Source of the DNA: Halorubrum lacusprofundi ATCC 49239
GTDB taxonomy: Archaea; Halobacteriota; Halobacteria; Halobacteriales; Haloferacaceae
NCBI RefSeq assembly: GCF_000022205.1
Contig: NC_012029.1
Span: forward strand, 124,001 to 188,000
Length of the DNA stretch: 64,000 nucleotides
Direction: 5' to 3'
The notes under the pieces were generated by a model. That model saw only the letters and a list, made by a program, of their open reading frames with translations. It was not told where the DNA came from and ran no database searches. A program made the translations under genes and the position numbers. Below are positions 25,326 through 32,011 of this stretch, one piece after another. Position 1 is the stretch's first letter, and each line of letters begins with the position of its first letter.

Positions 25326-26945
25326 ATGCCGGTCAAAGAGTTCAAACTGCCCGACGTGGGCGAAGGAGTCGCCGAGGGCGAGCTGGTCACTTGGCTGGTC
25401 GCGCCCGGCGACCGCGTCGAGGAGGATCAGCCGGTCGCGGAGGTCGAGACCGACAAGGCGCTCGTCGAGGTCCCCTCGCGGTACGACGGGACCGTCGAGG
25501 AGCTGTTCGTCGAGGAGGGAGATATCGTCCCCGTCGGCGACGTGATCATCTCGTTCCGCGTCGGAGAGGACGGTGAAGACGTCGAGGCGGGAGGAGACGA
25601 CTCCGCAGAGACGGGAGCCGACGCCACGGAGCCGGAGCCGGAGACGGACATCGGCGCCGAGACCGACGCGGAATCCGACGCCGAGACGGAGCCCGACACC
25701 CCGCCCGGCCGGACCTTCGCGCCGCCGTCGGCCCGTCGACTCGCCCGCGAACTGGGCGTCGACATCGCCGTCGTCGACGGGAGCGGTCCCGGCGGTCGGA
25801 TCGGCGAGGCCGACGTGCGGGCGCACGCGGAGGGCGGTGGCGACCACGCTGGCGCCGACGCGGGCGATTCTGGCTCCGACAAGGCACCGGCCCCGACCCC
25901 GACCGACGTGGGATCCAGTGACCGGAAATCCGCCGTACACAAGCGCGGTGACGACGGATCCGCCGAATCCTCTGCGGACGCCCCGTCCGCTGCCGGGGCT
26001 CCCGAGTCGGCCGGCCGCGAGACGACGCTCGCGACGCCCGCGACCCGGAAGGTCGCCCGCGAACTGGGCGTCGACATCGACGACGTGCCGACCGACGAGA
26101 CCCGGGACGGCGAGGCGTTCGTCACCGGCGAGATCGTTCGGGCCTACGCGGAGGCGCTGGAGTCGGGGGCGTCGCCCGCGGCGGACGCGGTCGATACGTC
26201 GGCGCCCGAACCGAAATCCGCCGATGCCTCGCTGAGCGCCCCTGGCTCGGCCGACGAGACCATCCCCTATCGCGGGGTGCGGCGTACCATCGGAAAGCAG
26301 ATGGAGCGGTCGAAGTACACCGCTCCGCACGTCAGCCACCACGATACCGCCGAGGTCGACGGGCTGGTGGCGGCGCGGGAAGAACTGAAACGGCGCGCGG
26401 AGGAGCAGGGCGTGAAGCTCACCTACATGCCGTTCGTGATGAAGGCGATCGTCGCGGGGCTGAAGGAGTACCCGTCCCTCAACAGTGAGCTTCGCGAGGA
26501 CGACGAGGAAATCGTGTTGAAGGGCGACTACAACCTCGGGATCGCCGTCGCGACCGACGCCGGGCTGATGGTGCCGGTCGTCGAGAACGTCGACGAGAAG
26601 GGGCTCTTCGAGCTGGCGGAGGAGGTCAGAGATCTCGCTTCGCGCGCCCGCGAGCGCAAGCTCACGCCGGCGGAGATGAAGGGCGGCACGTTCTCGATCA
26701 CCAACTTCGGCGCCATCGGCGGGGAGTACGCCACGCCGATCATCAACTATCCCGAGACCGCGATCCTCGGGCTGGGCGCCATCGAGGAGCGCCCGGTCGT
26801 GCGCGACGGTGAGGTCGTCGCGGCGCCGACGCTTCCGCTTTCGCTGTCGATCGACCATCGCGTGATCGACGGCGCGGTCGCGGCCGAGTTCGCGAACACC
26901 GTGATGGAACACCTTGAACATCCGCTGCTACTGTTGACTCAATAA
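25326..26945 (+). CDS. pdhC: Dihydrolipoamide acyltransferase E2 with two E3-binding domains
   Basis: 539 residues from the ATG at 25326. Lipoyl domain at 1-80 with the lipoylated Lys in VETDKALVE (about residue 43). A first peripheral-subunit-binding domain at about 131-170 (PPSARRLARELGVDIAVV...GRIGEADV). A second at about 235-275 (TPATRKVARELGVDIDDV...FVTGEIV). They are joined by long Ala/Asp/Pro-rich linkers. The catalytic acyltransferase domain (about 310-539) has DHRVIDG near residue 510. It transfers the acyl group to CoA and forms the core of the complex. Two E3-binding domains is unusual among bacterial enzymes. Third gene of the operon. Confidence 0.92.
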   Translation: MPVKEFKLPDVGEGVAEGELVTWLVAPGDRVEEDQPVAEVETDKALVEVPSRYDGTVEELFVEEGDIVPVGDVIISFRVGEDGEDVEAGGDDSAETGADATEPEPETDIGAETDAESDAETEPDTPPGRTFAPPSARRLARELGVDIAVVDGSGPGGRIGEADVRAHAEGGGDHAGADAGDSGSDKAPAPTPTDVGSSDRKSAVHKRGDDGSAESSADAPSAAGAPESAGRETTLATPATRKVARELGVDIDDVPTDETRDGEAFVTGEIVRAYAEALESGASPAADAVDTSAPEPKSADASLSAPGSADETIPYRGVRRTIGKQMERSKYTAPHVSHHDTAEVDGLVAAREELKRRAEEQGVKLTYMPFVMKAIVAGLKEYPSLNSELREDDEEIVLKGDYNLGIAVATDAGLMVPVVENVDEKGLFELAEEVRDLASRARERKLTPAEMKGGTFSITNFGAIGGEYATPIINYPETAILGLGAIEERPVVRDGEVVAAPTLPLSLSIDHRVIDGAVAAEFANTVMEHLEHPLLLLTQ

Positions 26946-28372
26946 TGGTTGTCGGAGACATCGCAACCGGAACGGAGGTACTGGTGATCGGCGCGGGACC
27001 GGGCGGCTACGTCGCCGCCATCCGCGCCGCACAGAAGGGGCTCGACACGACGCTCGTCGAGAAGGACGCCTACGGCGGCGCCTGCCTGAATCGCGGCTGT
27101 ATCCCCTCGAAGGCGCTGATCACGGGATCGGGGCTCGCTCACGAGGCCGGCAACGCCGAGTCGATGGGTATCCACGCGGACCCCGCCGTCGACATGGGGA
27201 AGATGGTCGAGTGGAAAGACGGCGTGGTCGACCGACTCACCGGCGGCGTCGAGAAGCTCTGTAAGGCGAACGGCGTCAACCTCGTGCCGGGGACCGCCTC
27301 GTTCGTCGACGAACACACCGCGCGCGTCGCCCACGGCGGCCAGGGACAGGGCTCCGAGTCGATCGAGTTCGAGCACGCGATCATTGCGACCGGATCGCGG
27401 CCGATCCAGATACCCGGCTTCGAGTTCGCCGAGGACCACGTCTGGAGCTCCGCCGACGCGCTCGACGCCGACACGGTCCCCGACCGGCTCGGGATCGTCG
27501 GCGGCGGGTATATCGGCATGGAGCTGGCGACGACGTACGCCAAGCTCGGCGCCGACGTGACCGTCGTCGAGATGCTCGACGACATCCTCGACCCCTACGA
27601 GGACGACGTGAAGCGGATCGTCCGCAAACGGGCCGAGGAGCTGGGCGTCGAGTTCCACTTTGGCGAGGGCGCGAGCGAGTGGTCGGAGGGCGCCGACGGC
27701 GGCTACCTCCTCCACACGGAGACCGAGGAGGGCGAGGAGTCGACGTACGGCGCCGACAAGATCCTCGTCGCCGTCGGCCGCCAGCCTGTCACAGACGGAC
27801 TCGACGTAGACAATGCCGGGATCGAGACGGACGACCGCGGCTTCATCGAGACGGACGACCGCACCCGCACCGCGGTCGAGCACATTCACGCCGTCGGCGA
27901 CGTGGCGGGCGACCCGATGCTCGCGCACGTGGCCTCGAAAGAGGGGATCGTCGCTGCCGAGGTGATCGCGGGCGAACCCACGGCGCTCGACCAGCAGGCG
28001 ATCCCGGCGGCCGTCTTCACCGACCCCGAGATCGGAACGGTCGGGATGACCGAGGAAGAAGCCGAGGCGGACGGGTTTGACCCGGTGGTCGGCGAGATGC
28101 CCTTCAACGCCTCCGGTCGCGCGATGACGACCGGTCACACCGAGGGGTTCGTCCGGCTCGTCGCCGACGACGAGACCGGGTTCGTCCTCGGCGCGCAGAT
28201 TGTCGGCCCGGAGGCCTCGGAGCTGATCGCCGAGGCCGCGCTCGCGATCGAGATGGGCGCGACGCTGGAGGACGTGGCGGCGACGGTCCACACCCACCCG
28301 ACGCTCGCGGAGGCGGTAATGGAGGCCGCGGAGAACGCCCGCGGACAGGCGATTCACACGCTGAATCGGTAG
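26945..28372 (+). CDS. lpdA: Dihydrolipoyl dehydrogenase (E3)
   Basis: 475 residues. FAD-binding GAGPGGYVAAIRAAQ near the start, the redox-active disulfide in GGACLNRGCIPSKAL (about residues 40-55), NAD-binding GGGYIGMELATTYAKLG (about 185), GDVAGDPMLAHVASKEG (FAD contact), and the dimer-interface catalytic VHTHPTLAEAVMEA at the C-terminus. It reoxidises the lipoyl group of E2 with NAD. Its ATG shares one base with the E2 stop (TAATG), closing the operon. All catalytic residues are visible. Confidence 0.95.
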   Translation: MVVGDIATGTEVLVIGAGPGGYVAAIRAAQKGLDTTLVEKDAYGGACLNRGCIPSKALITGSGLAHEAGNAESMGIHADPAVDMGKMVEWKDGVVDRLTGGVEKLCKANGVNLVPGTASFVDEHTARVAHGGQGQGSESIEFEHAIIATGSRPIQIPGFEFAEDHVWSSADALDADTVPDRLGIVGGGYIGMELATTYAKLGADVTVVEMLDDILDPYEDDVKRIVRKRAEELGVEFHFGEGASEWSEGADGGYLLHTETEEGEESTYGADKILVAVGRQPVTDGLDVDNAGIETDDRGFIETDDRTRTAVEHIHAVGDVAGDPMLAHVASKEGIVAAEVIAGEPTALDQQAIPAAVFTDPEIGTVGMTEEEAEADGFDPVVGEMPFNASGRAMTTGHTEGFVRLVADDETGFVLGAQIVGPEASELIAEAALAIEMGATLEDVAATVHTHPTLAEAVMEAAENARGQAIHTLNR

Positions 28373-28411
28373 GGTGGTAGAAACCGGCGGGCTCGGTGCC
28401 CGCGATCCCTT

Positions 28412-28609
28412 TTAAGCGGAGGCGTCGTAGCCCGCATCATTCACCGCGCTCACGAGCGCGTCCGAATCGGCGTCGCCCTCGACGGTCGCGGACTTGCTCT
28501 CGCGGTCCGCAGTCGCACTCTCGACGCCGTCGACGCCTTCGAGCGCCTCCGTGACGCTCTGTTCGCAGTGTTCACACGACATTCCTTCGACGGTGATCGT
28601 CTGGCTCAT
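28412..28609 (-). CDS. copZ: Heavy-metal-associated domain protein, CopZ-like copper chaperone
   Basis: 65 residues. A single HMA ferredoxin-like domain with the metal-binding GMSCEHC (Cys12 and Cys15) and the closing NDAGYDAS. It would carry Cu(I) in the cytoplasm and hand it to a Cu-ATPase or to a sensor. Start taken at the ATG at 28609, which gives the textbook MSQTITVEGMSC beginning; the longer upstream frame is not HMA-like. Divergent from the TRASH-domain regulator at 28741, a common copper-locus layout. The expected ATPase partner survives only as a stub at 29640-29771. Confidence 0.9.
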   Translation of the reverse strand: MSQTITVEGMSCEHCEQSVTEALEGVDGVESATADRESKSATVEGDADSDALVSAVNDAGYDASA

Positions 28610-28740
28610 AGCGTACGACAATAGGGCCGGGGGCGATTTGTCGTTTTCTGCTTCGAGACCGCGGGTCGGGAGCCCAGTTGACTTTGGAATCCGAACCGCT
28701 CCGGCCAACCGTCTTATATATCGGTCTCGTACCGGGATAC

Positions 28741-29355
28741 ATGCGCGACCTCGACGAGACGGATTTAGAGATCCTGTCGCTTCTGGCTGAGGACGCCCGG
28801 CGCCCATTTAGCGAGATCGGCGACCGGGTTGGGCTGTCGGGACCGGCGGTCTCCGACCGCGTCACCCGGCTGGAGGAGACCGGCGTTATCAAGCGATTCA
28901 CGGTCGACGTCGATCGGACGAAGCTCCGCGCCGGGGTTCCCGTTCTGGTGGACGTGGAGCTGCCGGTTGGCGCCGAATCGACCGACGGATCGAACACCCT
29001 CGACGCGGCCCGCGAGCGCGTCCGCGACGCCGACGCCGTCGAGCACCAGTTCGTCACGGCTGAGGGCGACCTCCGCGTGTACGCCCGCGTCGAGGGCCGG
29101 AACGTTCGGGAGTGGGTGGTCGGGCTGTTTGAGGGGGTCGGCGTCGAGGACTACACGGTCACGCTGGTCGACGAGTTCGAGTGGACGCCCTCGATCGAGG
29201 GCGTGGAGTTCGCGTTGACCTGCGCGGAGTGTTCCAACACGGTCGACAGCGAAGGCGAGACGGCGCGGATCGACGGCGAGGTGTACCACTTCTGTTGTCC
29301 GTCCTGCCTGTCGCAGTTCCGGGAGCGGTACCAGCGGCTGGAGGAGGGGGCGTGA
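28741..29355 (+). CDS. AsnC/Lrp-type winged-helix regulator with TRASH metal-binding domain
   Basis: 204 residues from the ATG at 28741. TTATATATC about 25-30 nt upstream is a good TATA, so the start is leaderless. An AsnC-type HTH at 1-55 (LDETDLEILSLLAEDARRPF, SGPAVSDRVTRLEETG) is followed by a ligand-type alpha/beta region. A C-terminal TRASH domain (about 158-195) has CAECSNTV and FCCPSC Cys pairs. Proteins of this build sense copper or other soft metals and control the copA/copZ genes in archaea. It is divergent from copZ-like 28412-28609. Its natural target copA appears to have been deleted downstream. Confidence 0.85.
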   Translation: MRDLDETDLEILSLLAEDARRPFSEIGDRVGLSGPAVSDRVTRLEETGVIKRFTVDVDRTKLRAGVPVLVDVELPVGAESTDGSNTLDAARERVRDADAVEHQFVTAEGDLRVYARVEGRNVREWVVGLFEGVGVEDYTVTLVDEFEWTPSIEGVEFALTCAECSNTVDSEGETARIDGEVYHFCCPSCLSQFRERYQRLEEGA

Positions 29356-29371
29356 TCTGACGGATCGGTTG

Positions 29372-29640
29372 TTTATAAGTCATTTTTGTCGGTGAGTATC
29401 TCTAAAGCCCTAGCCGATCGCTTATAAACGGTTCCTGACGGCAGATCGACGGTGAACACCTCCAAAGCCCCAGCCGTGAGGACAGCGCAGGCGACGCAAG
29501 CACTGCAGGGAGTGAGTGAGGCGAACGACCGAAGCGCGCAGCGAGAGTGCGCTGTCCTCACGGCTGCCCCTTTGAGTCCCGCCCCGCCCCGCACAGCACC
29601 GCCACACCTCCCCACCCTCGTCGGTCGCCCGTCGCTTCGC
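29372..29640 (+). repeat. TTTATAA-bounded hairpin element, copy A (inverted loop, right end lost)
   Basis: Starts 17 nt after the regulator stop. It has two head units: TTTATAAG at 29372 with a degenerate CTCTAAAGCCCTAGCCG, then CTTATAAA at 29421 with GTGAACACCTCCAAAGCC. The main hairpin has arms AGCCGTGAGGACAGCGCA (29472-29489) and TGCGCTGTCCTCACGGCT (29548-29565). The 58-nt loop between them (29490-29547) reads in the reverse-complement orientation relative to the loops of copies B, C, D and E. The right-hand TTTATAA end is missing; near 29625-29650 the element gives way to a copA remnant. Confidence 0.8.
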
Positions 29641-29771
29641 TCGGGCTGCTCCAGCCCGCGCTGGCCACCGGGGCGATGACGCTGTCCAGCGTGAGCGTGC
29701 TCGCCAACAGCCTGCTGTTCCGGCGGTACGAGCCGGACCGCGACTACCGGCTGCTCGGTCGGCTGCGGTGA
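29640..29771 (+). pseudogene. copA: C-terminal stub of a P-type Cu-transporting ATPase
   Basis: The only coding-like segment in this gap. It reads GLLQPALATGAMTLSSVSVL then ANSLLFRRYEPDRDYRLLGRLR before TGA at 29769-29771. The part around PALATGAMTLSSVSVLANSL matches the last membrane helix of CopA-type P1B ATPases, which end in just this way. About 44 of some 750-850 codons remain. There is no start, and the sequence before it belongs to the repeat element. Position next to copZ and the TRASH regulator supports a lost copA. The identification rests on a short segment, hence moderate confidence. Confidence 0.7.
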
Positions 29772-29790
29772 GGCGAGCCGCTAGCTCCGA

Positions 29791-30338
29791 TCACGGCTCG
29801 CCTCTCGCCACGCGGTACGCCTGATCGGCGTACCGGAATCGCGTCGTCTCGTTGTCGAAGCCAACGGTCTGATCGGCCGTTCGCGTGTCCGTGCGGAGGA
29901 CTACCCGCTCGACTGCTTCGTCCGTGAACGCGAGCAGATTTCGGTAGCCCCGATTCCGTCGCCGCATCACCTGCTCGGGGATGAGCATGCGGCCCGCCGT
30001 CTGCGCTCGCTCCAGCGTGAGGCTGGCTCGCTCTCCGTCGTCACCGTTTGACGCAGCCCGCCACCCATCTGCGGTGACAGTCACCGCGGTTCCGTCCGAC
30101 TCGCTCGTCGCGTTGTCCGTCGGCGCGACGGAGACCGGCGGTGCGTCGAACTCGACGAGGGCGGCGCTATTCGACATCGTGCGCCCGTATCCCACGACGG
30201 CGGCGTAGTGGCCTCCACCGAGGTACGGATCGCGCTCGGCGAGTCCGTCGGATCGGTCGATCCGCCTCCCGACGTGTTGCAGCCGGCGAACGCCCCGAGG
30301 GCGGCGGATAGGCCGACGAGGAGGGACCGTCGATGCAT
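29791..30338 (-). pseudogene. Frameshifted haloarchaeal lipoprotein gene
   Basis: Begins at the ATG at 30338 with MHRRSLLVGLSAALGAFAGC, a TAT/lipobox leader with lipidated Cys, followed by a Ser/Gly/Thr linker to about SGGGSTDPTDSP. The frame then degenerates into Arg-rich nonsense. The sensible continuation (ERDPYLGGGHYAAVVGYG to RVARGEP, ending at 29791) lies in another frame entered near 30225-30260. One net base change restores a protein of about 180 residues. This is either a true inactivation or a single sequencing error. No family name recognised; probably a surface lipoprotein, convergent with the copA stub. Confidence 0.65.
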
Positions 30339-30410
30339 ACTCGCCCTGTCCGTCAGCGTGTGAAGGGTCTTGTGGGGTCGCTGGTGGGGCGCACTCGCCT
30401 ACCGGATGTC

Positions 30411-30428
30411 GATTTGATATAGCGGAAT
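30411..30428. repeat. Inverted match to 31504-31521 (possible element end)
   Basis: GATTTGATATAGCGGAAT here and ATTTCGCTATATCAATTT at 31504-31521 are reverse complements at 15 of 18 positions, 11 of them contiguous (TTGATATAGCG). They flank 1.1 kb with the DUF5783 and NifU-like genes. Similar GCTATATCAA ends occur on haloarchaeal insertion sequences in my memory. No transposase is present; chance similarity of AT-rich promoter sequence is possible. Confidence 0.35.
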
Positions 30429-30552
30429 ACAATTTAATCACACAATCTAGCTCCAATCCCCCGCTCAACGGCTACGACCGCCTCGCCCGTCGGTTCCGGT
30501 CCCGTGAGCGACGATCGACCGGCTTTTTCCCCGCCGCGCCGTCGGATCGGGT

Positions 30553-30882
30553 ATGGCCGACGAGTTCGACCCCGAGAAGTTCGAGGACAAGTACGCCCAC
30601 TACTTCAACGAGCTCCAGCGGGCGTACAAGAACGCGTTCAACCAGATGAACGACCGGTACGACTCGGAGCTGATCCACGGAATCGACCAGACGGTGCTCA
30701 ACGAGTCCGAACCGTTCTACGAGGACGGCGAGTTCCGCGTCGAACTCCCCGAGAACCCCCGCGAGCGCATCCGTGGGGCAGTTCCCGTCGACGATGAGCT
30801 GTTCAAGGAGGCGCTCAACGAGTACGTCGACCGGATCGAGTCGGAGCTGTACCGGACGCTGGGCGTCGATCGCCCGGAGTGA
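30553..30882 (+). CDS. DUF5783-type haloarchaeal protein
   Basis: 109 residues, acidic and helical, with MADEFDPEKFEDKYAHYF, ELQRAYKNAFNQMNDRYD and a C-terminal LNEYVDRIESELYRTLGV. It matches a short haloarchaeal family I recall as DUF5783. No catalytic residues, no membrane segment. The ATG at 30553 follows a GTATGG leader context. Precedes the NifU-like gene in the same direction with a 102-nt gap, so a shared transcript is possible. Function unknown. Confidence 0.75.
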   Translation: MADEFDPEKFEDKYAHYFNELQRAYKNAFNQMNDRYDSELIHGIDQTVLNESEPFYEDGEFRVELPENPRERIRGAVPVDDELFKEALNEYVDRIESELYRTLGVDRPE

Positions 30883-30984
30883 GACGACCGCGTTCCGTCC
30901 GCTTCACCGCCTAACGCGCCGGTTCTCTCGGATCGCGTTCCGTCGAACCAAAGGCATAAGCCGCCCGGACGCCAATTCGCGAGC

Positions 30985-31362
30985 ATGAGCACGGACACCA
31001 CTGACGCGGACAACGACCTCCGCGAGCGGATCACGAACTTCCTGCGACGCAACTTCCCGCAGATCCAGATGCACGGCGGGAGCGCCGCCATCAGCCACCT
31101 CGACCGCGAGAGCGGCGAGGTCACAGTCCAGCTCGGTGGCGCCTGTTCCGGCTGCGGTATCTCTCCCATGACGATCCAAGCGATCAAGTCCCGGATGGTC
31201 AAGGAGATCCCCGAGATCGAGACGGTCCACGCCGACACGGGCGCGGGCGCCGGCGCCGACGGCGACCTCGGCGGCACCAGCAGCGGCGGCATGTCACCCT
31301 CCTTCCCCGGCGAGACGACCGACGACGGCGGCGACGACGAAGGCCCCCAGGCCCCGTTCTGA
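30985..31362 (+). CDS. NifU C-terminal-domain protein (Fe-S scaffold/carrier)
   Basis: 125 residues. The NifU C-terminal domain (about 12-85) has the cluster-binding CSGCGISPMT motif near residue 53 and the strand GEVTVQLGGACSGC. A disordered tail (about 90-125) is rich in Gly, Ala and Asp. It would hold a labile Fe-S cluster and pass it to client proteins. The starting ATG at 30985 lies about 25-30 nt after CATAAGCC (about 30955), a fair TATA. The only other Fe-S assembly gene in the window is sufD at the far end. Confidence 0.88.
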   Translation: MSTDTTDADNDLRERITNFLRRNFPQIQMHGGSAAISHLDRESGEVTVQLGGACSGCGISPMTIQAIKSRMVKEIPEIETVHADTGAGAGADGDLGGTSSGGMSPSFPGETTDDGGDDEGPQAPF

Positions 31363-31575
31363 GCGGTTCTCCCGATCTCGCGGCTTCGTTCTCTCCCGTT
31401 TTCCGCACTCAGATAGCTATTCGCTCGTCAGTTCGGTATCTGACGCGTCTCTAGTTGATTCTGTGTGGGCGTGGTTGAGCCCTGTTGCGCGTGTTTAAAT
31501 CGGATTTCGCTATATCAATTTCTCCTCCCGACGCGACTGAAGGCTTTTTGCCCCCGGCGGTCGTGGACGGTTCCT

Positions 31576-31995
31576 ATGCACCATCGGGAAGTCGAGTCGA
31601 CGGCGGAGTACGTCGCGCGGTTCGAGACGGGCGCCGACTGGCGCGAGGAAATCGAGGACCTCGCCCGCGCGGAGGACGTCGAGGCGGGCTGGTTCACGGC
31701 GCTCGGGGCCGTACAGGACGCGGAGGTGTGGTTCTACGACCAGGATGAGACAGAGTATCAGTCGGTGACCTTCGACGAGCCGCTGGAGGTCGCGGCCTGC
31801 GTCGGCAACGTCTCGCTGCTCGACGGCGACGTGTTCGCGCACACGCACGTCGTGCTGTCGCGACCGAGCGGACAGGCGCTCGCGGGCCACCTCGACTCTG
31901 CGACCGTCTGGGCCGGCGAGTGCCACCTCCGGGCGTTCGCGGAGCCGCTGGAGCGCTCTCACGACGCCGCCACCGACCTCGACTTATGGCTCTGA
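31576..31995 (+). CDS. PPC/DUF296-domain protein
   Basis: 139 residues from the ATG at 31576; the longer upstream frame lacks coding character. The single PPC (DUF296) domain has GADWREEIEDLARAEDVEAG, GWFTALGAVQDAEVWFYDQ, and the His-containing DGDVFAHTHVVLSRPSGQALAGHL, where HTH...GHL is the conserved metal-binding pair. Family members are trimeric; plant relatives bind AT-rich DNA, while the prokaryotic role is unclear. It is 16 nt upstream of the DNA polymerase D gene, an adjacency I associate with haloarchaea, so they are probably co-transcribed. Confidence 0.85.
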   Translation: MHHREVESTAEYVARFETGADWREEIEDLARAEDVEAGWFTALGAVQDAEVWFYDQDETEYQSVTFDEPLEVAACVGNVSLLDGDVFAHTHVVLSRPSGQALAGHLDSATVWAGECHLRAFAEPLERSHDAATDLDLWL

Positions 31996-32011
31996 GGCGG
32001 GGCGCGCGGCG

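Noticed and set aside
29373-29615. Small ORFs across the repeat copies (products containing GWGFGGVHR)
   Set aside because: The same peptide appears wherever the repeat head is read backwards; composition is not protein-like and the signal is a structured repeat.
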